Shown here one piece after another: positions 1-9,097 of a DNA stretch of 64,000 bases. Below the pieces are notes generated by a model. The model was not told where the DNA came from. It saw only the letters and a program-made list of their open reading frames with translations, and did not search any database. The translations under genes and the position numbers were made by a program. This DNA is from Colwellia psychrerythraea (GTDB lineage Bacteria; Pseudomonadota; Gammaproteobacteria; Enterobacterales; Alteromonadaceae), in contig NZ_JQED01000056.1 in NCBI RefSeq assembly GCF_000764225.1, forward strand, positions 62,001 through 126,000, given 5' to 3'. Numbering within the stretch: the first letter of the stretch is position 1; every line of letters begins with the position of its first letter.

Positions 1-197
1 GCAGTTTTTGGTGCATCATAGAAGAACAACTTTAATACGGGTTCTTGTTTTGACCATAACCACGCTTCTTGAGCATTATTGTAAAAGTAATTTTGTATCG
101 CAATATCTATATTAGTGAGTTCAAATAAACCAAAAACTAATAGCAAATAAATGATACTGATCGATATGTGCTTAGGTAAATTAATGTGATACATCAT
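1..197 (-). CDS. PAP2-family phosphatase, N-terminal part (runs off the window)
   Basis: Only the first 65 or so codons are in the window; the gene continues past position 1. The reverse strand reads MMYHINLPKHISISI..., a membrane segment, then the pattern TNIDIAIQNYFYNN and a Trp-rich stretch. That pattern is typical of the start of PAP2 lipid phosphatases of the LpxE/LpxT type. The catalytic motifs would lie outside the window, so the family call rests on the N-terminus alone. The start ATG overlaps the stop of the upstream EptA-like gene (TAATG), which implies translational coupling. Next to a phosphoethanolamine transferase, a role in lipid A or undecaprenyl phosphate chemistry is likely but inferred. 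Confidence 0.6.
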   Translation of the reverse strand, partial: MMYHINLPKHISISIIYLLLVFGLFELTNIDIAIQNYFYNNAQEAWLWSKQEPVLKLFFYDAPKT

Positions 198-1840
198 TAC
201 TCGGCCTCAGTGCTATGGTTAGTAGACTCACTCACTAGCAGTGTTTCTTTTTTAGGAAATAAAAGAGGATAAGGTGAACGACTATTTGTTAGGGATATAT
301 CAAAAAGGTCGATTAATGAGTAAGACAGCGAATCATGATTTAACGCTTGCTGACTATAATTATTACTCTCATCTCTATTTACATTTGAACCAGTACCAAA
401 CCAAGCAACCATAGGGACATGGGTTTGGTTTTTTGGAGCAATAAAATACGGTAACCCATGTAGATAAATCCCATTTTCACCTAGAGATTCGCCATGGTCA
501 CTGACATACAACATCGTTGTGTCGTAAGTAGCGTTATGTTTTTCTAAAAATTTTATTGTTTGGTTAAGAAAAAAATCGGTATAAACGATAGCGTTATCAT
601 AAGAATTTATAATTTCTTGTTGGCTACATTGTGATAATTCATTGGTTTGACAAGCAGGGTTGAATATTTCAAATTGTTTTGGGTAACGCTTGTAATAGGC
701 GGGTCCGTGGTTACCCATTTGGTGTAATACAATAACAGTGTCCCCCGTATTTTCTGTAAGATAAGTATCTAAACCGACAAGCATACCAATGTCACGGCAT
801 TCGGTATCACATACGGTATTAGTCTCACTTGATTTGAAACTTTGATAATTGACTCTATCAGCCACGCCTTTTGAACTAGAGTTATTGTCGCGCCACAAAA
901 CGTTTACATTAGCCTTTGCCAAAATATCTAAAGCATTTTCTGTGTTTTTTGCTTCACTGACATCAAAGTTATTTTTACCATTAAAAGAAAACATACAAGG
1001 TACTGAAATCGCGGTTGAAGTTCCGCATGACGAGTAATTACTATAATTGATGATATCATCACGCTTACTGAGCAAGGGGGTTGTTGCACGTTGATATTGG
1101 TTTAATTGAAAGTTGCTTGCCCTGACCGTTTCACCTACAACAACAATCACTAGTTTGCCTTTAATTCTATTTGTGGGCTTTTTGGTAAAGTCATAAGTTG
1201 CTAGTTCGGATAAATCTTCACTTTTGAAGTGTGAATTTATAAAGTAACCAAATGAGTACACAGGGTAAATTGGATTAAGATAATACCGAAGTGGTTTATG
1301 TTCCCTGAAAAATGTAGTGAAATGACTGCTAAAGATTGCCAGCATTAAGAAAATACAAACCACTGAAAAGAGTAATAGTTTAGACTTTTGAATAATAGTG
1401 GTTTTTAAAGGTTGCTGCGGCAACTCGATAAAGTATAAAAATAGTGAAGGTAATATGAAGCATAGAAATATTCTAATAAACATAGTCACAGAAAATAAAT
1501 CGAACGCTTCATCTGTGTTTGTTTCAAATAGGCTTTGGATCATGACATCATCGATAATAACGCCAAAACTATCAACAAAATAACCACTACTTGCTGAAAC
1601 CAAAAGTAAAAAAGAAAGTGCTATTTTGGTTGGCATAATCAGAGAAAATAGCGTGGCTAAAATAGCAATAACAAAAATAGCGACTATAGATAATGCGACT
1701 AAAAAGCCTAAATTATCATCTACAGGATACACAAAACTTACTTGTTCTAGAAAACTAGCATTCCCTAGACAGAGAATAAACAATGTTATAAAAAGCACTA
1801 AAGAGTGAAATTTAAGTTTGATTGTTGGCTGGGTTTTCAT
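197..1840 (-). CDS. eptA: EptA/Mcr-like lipid A phosphoethanolamine transferase
   Basis: Inner-membrane enzyme of 547 residues that would move phosphoethanolamine from phosphatidylethanolamine to lipid A and so lower surface negative charge. About five N-terminal membrane segments (to residue 172) precede a periplasmic sulfatase-fold domain. The zinc-site motif GETVRASNF (E237) and the nucleophile motif SCGTSTAISVPC (T276 by analogy with the Thr of EptA and Mcr) are visible, as is DHGESLGENG near residue 465. Paired cysteines typical of the periplasmic domain are present. It is co-transcribed with the PAP2 gene downstream (TAATG overlap) and divergent from a PmrAB-like two-component system, which is the usual regulatory arrangement. 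Nothing suggests it is an acquired mcr gene: base composition matches its neighbours. Confidence 0.9.
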   Translation of the reverse strand: MKTQPTIKLKFHSLVLFITLFILCLGNASFLEQVSFVYPVDDNLGFLVALSIVAIFVIAILATLFSLIMPTKIALSFLLLVSASSGYFVDSFGVIIDDVMIQSLFETNTDEAFDLFSVTMFIRIFLCFILPSLFLYFIELPQQPLKTTIIQKSKLLLFSVVCIFLMLAIFSSHFTTFFREHKPLRYYLNPIYPVYSFGYFINSHFKSEDLSELATYDFTKKPTNRIKGKLVIVVVGETVRASNFQLNQYQRATTPLLSKRDDIINYSNYSSCGTSTAISVPCMFSFNGKNNFDVSEAKNTENALDILAKANVNVLWRDNNSSSKGVADRVNYQSFKSSETNTVCDTECRDIGMLVGLDTYLTENTGDTVIVLHQMGNHGPAYYKRYPKQFEIFNPACQTNELSQCSQQEIINSYDNAIVYTDFFLNQTIKFLEKHNATYDTTMLYVSDHGESLGENGIYLHGLPYFIAPKNQTHVPMVAWFGTGSNVNRDESNNYSQQALNHDSLSYSLIDLFDISLTNSRSPYPLLFPKKETLLVSESTNHSTEAE

Positions 1841-1905
1841 TTAATTTTAATACCACTATTACTAAAGCTGGTATCGATTTTATAATCCCTTAAGTCGCCA
1901 AAATG

Positions 1906-1941
1906 TATGTGACATTTATGTGACATTTATTTCACTATAAT
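1906..1941 (+). promoter_or_regulatory. Three tandem 11-bp repeats plus -10 box upstream of the response regulator
   Basis: TATGTGACATT occurs twice back to back (1906-1916 and 1917-1927) and is followed by a weaker copy, TATTTCACTAT (1928-1938). A consensus -10 TATAAT lies at 1936-1941. An 11-bp phase is one helical turn, the spacing used by OmpR/PmrA-family dimers on direct half-sites. The site lies between the divergent eptA and regulator genes, so autoregulation and control of eptA are likely inferences. Confidence 0.5.
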
Positions 1942-2015
1942 ATGTCTGAAATTATGAAAAACACGACTCATTGATGAAGAGATGTTTATTGCGAATTGAT
2001 TTACTTAGGTGTCAT

Positions 2016-2693
2016 ATGAAATTACTATTAATTGAGGATCATATTGAGATATCGAAAGTTATATTCGAATATTTTGAAATTAAGGGCTACGATCTTGATT
2101 ACGCTAGTAATGGTGAAATGGGATTAGAATTAGCCAACAATAATCAATATGATTTTATTATTTTAGATATTATGCTTCCAGGAATAGATGGCTTAGCTGT
2201 TTGTAAAAAGCTAAGAACTCAGGGTATTGATACACCTATACTGATGCTTACAGCAAGAGATGAAAAAGAAGACATATTGAATGGATTTAATAGTGGCGCG
2301 GATGACTATTTAATTAAGCCATTTGATCTGCATATACTAGAAGCTAGAGTGAAAGCTATCCATCATCGTAATTTAGGAACGCAGGGTTGTAGAACATTAA
2401 CTTTTGAAGCCTTGAGCTTAGATATTAAAACCCATACGGCAACTCGCGGTGAGTGTACTTTTCAGCTTAATAATGCGCAATTTATTTTGTTAAAACTCTT
2501 AATGCTTAAAGCACCTGATGTTGTCACGCGAGATGAAGTGATTAGAGAGATTTGGGGAAATGATTCGCCAGATGAAGATTTATTAAGAAATCATGTTTAT
2601 AGACTAAGAGCATTAATCGATAAGCCATTTAAAAATACTTATATAAAAACCTTGCCTAAAGTTGGGTATCAACTTAAGAGTGATTCAAATTGA
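2016..2693 (+). CDS. OmpR/PmrA-family response regulator
   Basis: DNA-binding response regulator of 225 residues. The receiver domain (about 1-115) has the acidic pocket IEDH, phospho-acceptor D51 in LDIMLPGIDG, a Thr in LMLTARDEKED and the Lys of KPFD. A winged-helix Trans_reg_C domain follows, ending in VYRLRALIDKPF and KVGYQLKS. An upstream in-frame TTG at 1971 would add 15 residues, but ATG 2016 gives the normal family N-terminus (MKLLLIEDH) with AGGTG just ahead. It overlaps the sensor kinase gene that follows, so the two form an operon. Facing eptA, it is most likely the PmrA-like controller of lipid A modification; the signal sensed cannot be read from sequence. Confidence 0.9.
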   Translation: MKLLLIEDHIEISKVIFEYFEIKGYDLDYASNGEMGLELANNNQYDFIILDIMLPGIDGLAVCKKLRTQGIDTPILMLTARDEKEDILNGFNSGADDYLIKPFDLHILEARVKAIHHRNLGTQGCRTLTFEALSLDIKTHTATRGECTFQLNNAQFILLKLLMLKAPDVVTRDEVIREIWGNDSPDEDLLRNHVYRLRALIDKPFKNTYIKTLPKVGYQLKSDSN

Positions 2694-3976
2694 AAAAATT
2701 ATACCCTGCAAAATATATCACTGCCCTTTATTTTTCATTAATCGCGATTGCACTTGTTACCATTCATTTTTCAGTTTATGAATTTACTACCAGTGATTTA
2801 GAGCACCTTTACACGACCAATAGACTAGAAAAAATTGAAAGTTATACCAGTGACTATCTGTCAGATAAATCTATTCAAGGAGTGACAAGTCTTGATTTGC
2901 AACCTCAAGGAAGCTCAATTCTTCATGAACACATTGTTTTATACTTTGCTTCTGAAATGCTACCTTTGGGTTTCCCAAAATTTGAAGAAATTCCATTTAA
3001 TGAAGTGATAGAAATAAGATCTGCAAGCGACCATCAAGCATATTTTGTCAGTAAAAGTAAGCTGGATACATTAGATGGAAAAGTTGATGTTTACTTTTTG
3101 GTTGGTAATAGTTTGTTTGAGTTAAGTGAAACACAGCTATTCTCCTTACATACTAAACAAATCATTATCTCAATTTCGTTGTTAATTCTAACATTGTTTG
3201 CTGTATTTAAAATATCAACAAAATTAACTAACCCGATCTCACATTTAGTTAAAACCCTTTCACTTAGTTCTCCTGATGATTTGTCGCCAATTTCAATTAC
3301 GGAAGAAGTATCAACAATCGAATTAGCCAAGCTTATTAACACTTTTAATGAGTATCAAGAACGAATAAAGGCGTCGATGGAAAGAGAGCGATCTTTTAAT
3401 CGTTATGCTAGCCATGAACTCCGATCTCCGCTTATGGTGATGACAGGCGCAATTAATATACTTGAAGCTAGTTCCGATATAAAGGTGGTCTCTAGACAAA
3501 GAGAGCGATTAAAAAAAGCAACGAAAGAAATGACCGAGTTTGTAGAAACATTACTTAGTTTATCTAAATCTACTATTGAGTCAGCCGTTCGTTTAATTGA
3601 TAAAGACGAAATAACTAATATTATATTAAGTCATGAGCACCTAATCTCTAATAAGAAAATAAGCTGGAAAGTTAATTTTCAAGGCACCATAACTATTCTC
3701 ATGCCCGAATTTTCCTTTCATATATTGCTTGGAAATATTATTAAGAACGCTTTTGCTTACACCCAGTATGGGGAAATTGTCATTAACGTAATGCCTACTT
3801 ATATTGAGGTTATAGATACAGGCAAGGGAATTGATGGCGAAAGCATAAGAGAATCAGTAGATGGTTACGGTTTGGGTTTATTATTAGTTAAAGATATTTG
3901 TCATCGATATGGCTGGACGTTTACTCTAAATAACAATTTAAAAAATGGATGTACTGCCAAAGTTGAATTTTCATAA
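2690..3976 (+). CDS. PmrB/QseC-like sensor histidine kinase
   Basis: Membrane sensor kinase of 428 residues, partner of the preceding regulator; its TTG start overlaps the regulator stop codon. TM1 is at about 9-30 and TM2 at about 155-176, with a periplasmic domain of some 125 residues between them. A HAMP-like linker, a HisKA domain with the H-box SHELRSPLMVM (H242) and an HATPase domain with NIIKNAFAYTQYG, DTGKGIDG and GLGLLLVKDI follow. No good ATG start is present nearby, so TTG at 2690 with translational coupling is the best choice. The periplasmic domain resembles no ligand family I can name. Confidence 0.87.
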   Translation: MKKLYPAKYITALYFSLIAIALVTIHFSVYEFTTSDLEHLYTTNRLEKIESYTSDYLSDKSIQGVTSLDLQPQGSSILHEHIVLYFASEMLPLGFPKFEEIPFNEVIEIRSASDHQAYFVSKSKLDTLDGKVDVYFLVGNSLFELSETQLFSLHTKQIIISISLLILTLFAVFKISTKLTNPISHLVKTLSLSSPDDLSPISITEEVSTIELAKLINTFNEYQERIKASMERERSFNRYASHELRSPLMVMTGAINILEASSDIKVVSRQRERLKKATKEMTEFVETLLSLSKSTIESAVRLIDKDEITNIILSHEHLISNKKISWKVNFQGTITILMPEFSFHILLGNIIKNAFAYTQYGEIVINVMPTYIEVIDTGKGIDGESIRESVDGYGLGLLLVKDICHRYGWTFTLNNNLKNGCTAKVEFS

Positions 3977-4025
3977 ATAAACATTACTTTGAAAAGAGTA
4001 GATACTGAGCGATAAAAACCAAATA

Positions 4026-4058
4026 AATACTAATAACATGTGGGATGTTATTAGTATT
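4026..4058. terminator. Bidirectional terminator-like hairpin between convergent genes
   Basis: AATACTAATAACAT pairs perfectly with ATGTTATTAGTATT around a GTGGG loop, a 14-bp stem. It sits between the 3' ends of the sensor kinase and multicopper oxidase genes. T-tracts are weak. Confidence 0.55.
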
Positions 4059-4101
4059 ATCCGAGTAAAACAACGAAAATATTAATATATGATTGAGACT
4101 A

Positions 4102-5547
4102 TTACATAACAGTAAATTGTCCCATCATTCCCATATCTTCATGCTCAAGCATATGACAGTGATACATATAAGGTGAGTTTCTATCGGCGACTTGATTGAA
4201 TTTCACCAACACTCTTACGGGGCGTTTACCACTGACAATCACCGTATCTTTCCAACCCTTTTCCCAAGCCGGTATATTAGCCCCATCACGGTCAATCACT
4301 AAAAATGAACAACCGTGTACATGGAATGTATGTCTTGCGCCTTTTCCGTGAATATACCAAACTTCAGTAGTTCCAAGAGTTACAGCTTCGTTAATAACGG
4401 CCATTTTCATCTTTTTACCATTGATTGTCATATCACCACCTAACACAAATTCCCTTGAAATAGCCTGACCTTGATTTAATGTTGATGGAATACTAGCCAG
4501 AACGTGAGGTAAATTTGCCGTTGAATTATCAATGCCACTTAAATCAGCCGTTATTTTAAGAATAGATCGCTTGCCCGCGCGTAAATTAACGCTTTGACTT
4601 GCCGTTAATTCTACCATTATTTCATAGCGCTCGCCGGGCCCGATAGGCAAGCTAGTTGTTTGTACAGGTGCTTCTAATAATCCACCATCACTGGCAATTA
4701 CATAAAAAGCTTGGTTATTACTTAATGATAAACTATCGTCACGCTCATAAAACCTTGCATTAGAGCCATTCAATATACGGAATCTTACCCAACCTGTAGG
4801 AGTGGAGACTGTAGGTTCAATTTTACCGTTTACAAGAATATTCTCTCCTAAATAGCCCCTTTTTCCGTAATTCTTTGCTGAATCATATTGAACTGTACCA
4901 TCAGCATTAAACGTTTTATCTTGGATGATAACAGGAAAATCGTTTACACCGTAATCTCGAGGCAAATTAGGCAATGTGTTTATTTCATTTTGATCTTGGA
5001 TAATGATTAATCCAGCCAAGCCGTTAATAACTTGTTCACCTGTTTTTCCGTGGGGATGAGGGTGATACCAATGCGTGCCTGCTGGTTGGTCTATTTCCAA
5101 TACATTTGTTCTTGATTGGCCAGGAAGTATCCTTGATTGAGGGCCACCATCATTAGAGCCTGAAACATGTAACCCATGTTGATGGGCAGTTGTAGCAACA
5201 TCCAACTCATTAATAAAGTTTACCGATGAAGTCATTGTATTTTCCATTAATAGGGTCGGCCCTAACAACCCGAGAGCTTCAGTAGCTGTATTATAACTGT
5301 ACGTATTAGTAACTGTGTTGGCCAAAATGCTTGTTTGGCTCTTTCTTACCCAAAGATCTGTTGTGGTATTTCGAGTATCGATCAACGGAGGTATAACTAA
5401 TGGATTATTTGTACCAGAGGTGCTTGAGCTAGGAGGTGTTGCCCCAATTGAACTACCGCCTTTATTTTTTCCGCCACCACAACCTAAAATGACTAAAGAT
5501 GCAGTACCCAATGAAATGTTTTTAACAAATTGTCTTCTACTAATCAT
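4102..5547 (-). CDS. Tat-exported multicopper oxidase (laccase-like)
   Basis: Multicopper oxidase of 481 residues, expected to oxidise phenols or Cu(I)/other metals and reduce O2 to water in the periplasm. The start at 5547 (AGGAT ahead) gives MISRRQFVKN, a twin-arginine signal, then a hydrophobic run ending ILGCGGG, which could be a lipobox (C23). A Gly/Ser/Thr linker follows. Copper ligands are complete: HQHGLHV (122-128), HWYHPHPHG (159-167), HTFHVHGCSF (about 405) and HCHMLEHEDMGMM (463-475) with an axial Met. A much longer reading frame to 5724 would remove the Tat signal from the N-terminus and is unlikely. It is divergent from a cytochrome-like gene and close to chrA, suggesting a metal-stress role (inference). 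Confidence 0.9.
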   Translation of the reverse strand: MISRRQFVKNISLGTASLVILGCGGGKNKGGSSIGATPPSSSTSGTNNPLVIPPLIDTRNTTTDLWVRKSQTSILANTVTNTYSYNTATEALGLLGPTLLMENTMTSSVNFINELDVATTAHQHGLHVSGSNDGGPQSRILPGQSRTNVLEIDQPAGTHWYHPHPHGKTGEQVINGLAGLIIIQDQNEINTLPNLPRDYGVNDFPVIIQDKTFNADGTVQYDSAKNYGKRGYLGENILVNGKIEPTVSTPTGWVRFRILNGSNARFYERDDSLSLSNNQAFYVIASDGGLLEAPVQTTSLPIGPGERYEIMVELTASQSVNLRAGKRSILKITADLSGIDNSTANLPHVLASIPSTLNQGQAISREFVLGGDMTINGKKMKMAVINEAVTLGTTEVWYIHGKGARHTFHVHGCSFLVIDRDGANIPAWEKGWKDTVIVSGKRPVRVLVKFNQVADRNSPYMYHCHMLEHEDMGMMGQFTVM

Positions 5548-5666
5548 TATGAATCCTAATTTTAAATAAGCTCGAATTAAGATGATACATGTGTCAGTGT
5601 AATGAAAAGGTGTGTCACATTTTTGAGACATATTAAAGTGTAATCTAAAGGTCTTTAAAATAGGTA

Positions 5667-6200
5667 ATGGGAATGGTAGTAGTAATGGAATATAAAATGG
5701 TCCTTTTAGCAATATGCACCACACTGATTATGGGCAGCTCAATAGCAAAGGAAGCTGAGGTTAATAGCCAAGAGAAGACAAAGTATTCAAAGCACTGGCT
5801 CTTAGATGAAGGTGATCGCACAAAAAGGATAAACAAGCTGGAAACTTACCTTAGAGGATTTGATCAGCCTATGTTGGAAGTGGGGCAAAGGTATGAGAGC
5901 CTTTATCAAGCATTACAAGATGAAAATTATGATTTTGCTATATATCAATGGAATAAAATTAAAAAAACGATTGAAAATGGTCTTATGAAAAGACCTGCTA
6001 GGAGAGAAAATGCAGAAATATTTTTACTTAATCAAACATGGAAAGAAGTGTTTGATGATATTAGCAGTAAAGATAAGAACACTGCATGGGAGGGGTTTGA
6101 TAAAGCAACCGTAGCTTGTTTATCGTGTCATGTCGCTGAGGATGTTAGTTTTGTGAATAATCAGCCACTATTTAGACTGCAACGTAGTAATAAAAAATAA
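5667..6200 (+). CDS. Small periplasmic c-type cytochrome-like protein
   Basis: Protein of up to 177 residues with a signal peptide (about 8-28), a charged helical body and one heme-binding motif, CLSCH, near the C-terminus (151-155). A motif so near the end recalls cytochrome c'-type four-helix proteins, but a distal ligand cannot be assigned. Three in-frame ATGs (5667, 5673, 5685) are possible; TAGG at 5661-5664 favours 5667 or 5673. It is divergent from the multicopper oxidase, with about 120 bp between them, and 110 bp ahead of chrA. It may serve as an electron donor or acceptor for the oxidase, which is inference from position only. Confidence 0.7.
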   Translation: MGMVVVMEYKMVLLAICTTLIMGSSIAKEAEVNSQEKTKYSKHWLLDEGDRTKRINKLETYLRGFDQPMLEVGQRYESLYQALQDENYDFAIYQWNKIKKTIENGLMKRPARRENAEIFLLNQTWKEVFDDISSKDKNTAWEGFDKATVACLSCHVAEDVSFVNNQPLFRLQRSNKK

Positions 6201-6311
6201 CTTGTCGTAAAAATATCATAATTCAACGTTAAACTCGTTAAAATCCAACCTTGGTAGACATGTTCAAACTTGATTTTTTTAACATTAATGATTTATTTAT
6301 AGGAAAGGTGT

Positions 6312-7469
6312 ATGAATAAAGTTGCTGAAGTTTTTTGGCAGTTTTTAATTTTGGGCTGTGTAAGTTTTGGAGGACCTGCTGCACATATAGGGTACTTTCA
6401 GACCACCTTCGTACAAAAACTTAAATGGCTAGATGAATCATCTTACGCAAGATTAATCTCTTTGAGTCAATTTTTACCTGGCCCTGGCTCTAGTCAAATA
6501 GGTTTTGCTATTGGACTACGTCGTGCTGGAATTTTTGGAGGGATAGCTGCATTTATCGGATTTACGCTACCATCTTTTCTTTTGATGTATTTTATTGCAA
6601 TCGCAAGCACAGACTTAAGCTCAAACAGTCTGATTTCAGGCATTATACACGGATTAAAGTTACTCGCTGTAGTGGTGGTAGCTGATGCAACATACAACAT
6701 GTTCCAAGCATTTTGTAAAGAAAAACTATCCATTTCTATTGCTGTATTCACTGCTATTTTTTTATTATGTATTCCTAGCTTAAGTATTCAGATTTTCGCT
6801 TTGATAACAGCCGCAATAGTGGGAGCTTTTTATGGAACCCCCATCATAACGGTAAGCAACAGTAAAAATCGCCTTAAATTACTCCCGTTAATACTCTTTA
6901 TTTCTTTTCTAGTCATCCTTCCTTTTGTTACTGTGATGCCTGCGCCTTTGAATATTTTTGCCGACTTCTACCAAGCAGGAAGTCTTGTTTTTGGCGGAGG
7001 ACACGTTGTATTACCCTTATTACAGCAAACTATTGGAGATGCAATTTCTACAGACCGTTTTCTACTTGGGTATGCAACAGCACAAGCTGTCCCTGGCCCT
7101 ATGTTTACATTGGCTGCATTTCTAGGCGCTGAATTATCACAACCCCACCAAATTCTTGCTGCATTGATGGCTACGGTTGGTATATTTTTACCGGGTCTTT
7201 TATTAGTCCTTAGTTTGCAAGGAGTATGGGAGACACTTGCTTCAAGACCCAAAGTTGCAGGTGCTACTTTGGGGATAAATGCAGCCGTTGTTGGTTTATT
7301 ATTTTCAGCATTATTTGACCCTATATTTATCAGCGCAGTATCTACGCCAATAGATATGGCTTTGGTTGTGCTAGGTTTATTTGCAATGAAAATAATAAGA
7401 ATGCCTATCTTACTAATGGTTATTAGCTTCGGAATATGCGGTGTTATGGTTCAATTTTATAATGGATGA
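6312..7469 (+). CDS. chrA: ChrA-family chromate transporter
   Basis: Inner-membrane protein of 385 residues of the two-domain CHR superfamily, which expels chromate (and perhaps sulfate-like anions). Each half begins with the family signature: FLILGCVSFGGPAAHIGYF and QFLPGPGSSQ in the N-half, and GSLVFGGGHVVLPLL and QAVPGPMFTLAAFLG in the C-half. Ten or so hydrophobic segments are visible. The start has a strong ribosome site (AGGAAAGG). It lies downstream of the cytochrome-like gene, on the same strand, with a 110-bp gap, so it may have its own promoter. Substrate specificity is family knowledge and untested here. Confidence 0.9.
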   Translation: MNKVAEVFWQFLILGCVSFGGPAAHIGYFQTTFVQKLKWLDESSYARLISLSQFLPGPGSSQIGFAIGLRRAGIFGGIAAFIGFTLPSFLLMYFIAIASTDLSSNSLISGIIHGLKLLAVVVVADATYNMFQAFCKEKLSISIAVFTAIFLLCIPSLSIQIFALITAAIVGAFYGTPIITVSNSKNRLKLLPLILFISFLVILPFVTVMPAPLNIFADFYQAGSLVFGGGHVVLPLLQQTIGDAISTDRFLLGYATAQAVPGPMFTLAAFLGAELSQPHQILAALMATVGIFLPGLLLVLSLQGVWETLASRPKVAGATLGINAAVVGLLFSALFDPIFISAVSTPIDMALVVLGLFAMKIIRMPILLMVISFGICGVMVQFYNG

Positions 7470-8038
7470 GAATGTTTAGTTTTATAATTTCGGAAAAGTT
7501 ATCTAAACATCAGACCTAATACAAAAGTCAACTACGCGATAATTATTAGTTCTATAATTCTAATCTGTAATGACTATATTGAACTTAAACCAGTCCCACA
7601 AGCGAGTATAAAGTTTTGGCAATTAATGCTCTAATTAGGATCATAGTTTCACAACAGCTAATGTCAGCTTTTGGCTATCAGTTGACCTAAAGAATAGCCG
7701 ACAACTAAAGTCATTAATATTCATAAAGTGACCATATTTAATGGCAAACCTAATATTATTTAGTGGTCACTGTAAATGTGATTGGGTGGCAAAGTTGGAT
7801 GATAATGACTGACACTTCTGATGCAATTGGGTGGCACAACTGATGTAATTGACCACATTGATCAAGAAAAAGCTAAACGGGTATGCTTTTGTTCTTTGTG
7901 AAGCTATATAATTAGCGATCTTAGGTGGCATAGGTTAATTTAGTTTTATAAATTTAAGGCCATCTAACTGTCGAAATGTAAATAAGTAATGTACAATTTA
8001 CGCGATAATTGCTTTGAAAAACACCGTAACTTTATCCA
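7470..8038. other. Non-coding accessory stretch with IS-end-like remnant
   Basis: No convincing gene in 569 bases. It holds a 17-bp sequence also found at 36,973 (7677-7693), a weak GGCTAT/ATAGCC hairpin around it, and the repeat remnant described at 7761-7857. Confidence 0.5.
7761..7857. repeat. Degenerate IS21-like end remnant
   Basis: The segment starts TAGTGGTCA and ends TGACCACA, giving a 7-bp inverted repeat (GTGGTCA/TGACCAC). Inside, ATTGGGTGGCA occurs twice about 48 bp apart. Multiple short repeats inside the tips recall IS21-family ends. A second piece beginning TAGTGGTCA occurs at 8591, beyond the next gene. No transposase gene remains, so the assignment is tentative. Confidence 0.35.
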
Positions 8039-8563
8039 ATGACATATTCAAAAACAAATCCTAATCAACTGAAGTATTTATCTTCATATACACTAGAGAT
8101 ACAAAATAATATCAGGACCATGGTTGAGCAGGATACATTAGGAAGTTTTCTACTTAAAAAGCATCCTAAAACTCACGATATTAATAATGATAAAATGCTT
8201 CGTGAATATGTTATGAATTTAAAAAATACACATTTACGAAAGTCTTCTCCTTTGAGTAAGGTTATTTATGATAAAAAAATTCATGTTGTAAACAATGCGC
8301 TAGGGCTACATACCTTTATATCGAGAGTTCAAGGGAGTAAATTAAAAAGTAAAAATGAAATACGGATTAGTGAGATATTCAAAACTGCTCCCGAAGCATT
8401 TCTAGAGATGATAGTCGTTCATGAATTAGCCCATATCCGTATAAAACCTCACGATAAGGCATTTTATCAATTGTGCCAATATATGTTACCTGACTACCAT
8501 CAACTAGAATTTGAAATGCGTGTATATCTAACTCAACTAGAACTAAAAGGTGATATATACTAA
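8039..8563 (+). CDS. YgjP-like (DUF45) zinc metallopeptidase-fold protein
   Basis: Cytoplasmic protein of 174 residues with the zinc-binding signature VVHELAHIRIKPHDKAF (H128, E129, H132, and H138 as probable third ligand) followed by LPDYHQLEFEMR. That order, HELAH then H-x-x-x-F then PDY, is typical of the YgjP-like metallopeptidase domain. The N-terminal 80 residues are a family-specific extension. The gene is monocistronic, flanked on both sides by IS-end-like fragments, and has an inverted, broken paralogue 160 bp downstream. The ATG at 8039 has no strong ribosome site. Cellular role unknown. Confidence 0.75.
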   Translation: MTYSKTNPNQLKYLSSYTLEIQNNIRTMVEQDTLGSFLLKKHPKTHDINNDKMLREYVMNLKNTHLRKSSPLSKVIYDKKIHVVNNALGLHTFISRVQGSKLKSKNEIRISEIFKTAPEAFLEMIVVHELAHIRIKPHDKAFYQLCQYMLPDYHQLEFEMRVYLTQLELKGDIY

Positions 8564-8590
8564 CCAAAATTCCATTTTAGGTTTAGTTTG

Positions 8591-8660
8591 TAGTGGTCAT
8601 TAGGTGTGGCAGCGTTGAATGTAAATGGATGGTCAAGGTAAATGTAATTTGATGGTTAAT
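8591..8660. repeat. Second IS-end-like fragment
   Basis: It begins TAGTGGTCA like the fragment at 7761 and contains GTGTGGCA plus two copies of a TAAATG(G/T)A-type word and ATGGTCA. With the first fragment it brackets the YgjP-like gene. Too decayed to name. Confidence 0.25.
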
Positions 8661-8722
8661 ACTACCTACTGTCGCCGTACATAAGTTGACAACATTTAGC
8701 CAAAAATCGATTGTTAGGAATA

Positions 8723-9097
8723 GTTATGTTCTTTTTCTTTAAGGTGAGCTAATTCATGAACAACTATCATGGTTAAGAAGGCTTCAGGGGCTTTTTTAAA
8801 AATAGGTATGAAGGCCTAGCGAATTGTTAATAATATGAATTCTATCATCATACTTAATCTGGCTTAAGGGTGAAGCCTTCTTCAAGTATTGACTTTTTAG
8901 TGACATAACATAAGCACGAAGCGCTTTATCATTACTGACGTCATGGATAGTTGGATTTTTTTCAGTAAGTATTGCGCTAAATTATTTTGCTCAATCATTT
9001 GCTGAACTTGCATTTGCATTTGCATTTCTGCAGAATAAGCAGTTAAATACTTTAATTTGGGTGATTGAATTTCTGTATTTCTAAATTTTGATGACAT
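8723..9097 (-). pseudogene. Broken paralogue of the YgjP-like metallopeptidase
   Basis: Reading the minus strand from 9097 gives a protein start matching the intact copy at 8039 (KLKYLTAYSAEM versus QLKYLSSYTLEI; QMIEQNNLAQYLLKK versus TMVEQDTLGSFLLKK). The frame breaks at an A7 run (8956-8962 on the plus strand), where one more A would restore NPTIHDVSNDKALRAYVMSL. A second lesion near 8805 removes about 70 bp and joins GLHTY to KKAPEAFLTMIVVHELAHL. Homology stops after KEKEHN, so the 3' quarter including the third zinc ligand region is gone. It lies in opposite orientation to the intact gene. Confidence 0.75.

Noticed and set aside
197..1840. Acquired mcr colistin-resistance gene
   Set aside because: Composition matches the chromosome and it is linked to its own regulator and a PAP2 gene; it looks like a native eptA.
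5548..5724. Longer N-terminus for the multicopper oxidase
   Set aside because: It would bury the twin-arginine signal 59 residues inside the protein and overlap the divergent promoter and gene start.
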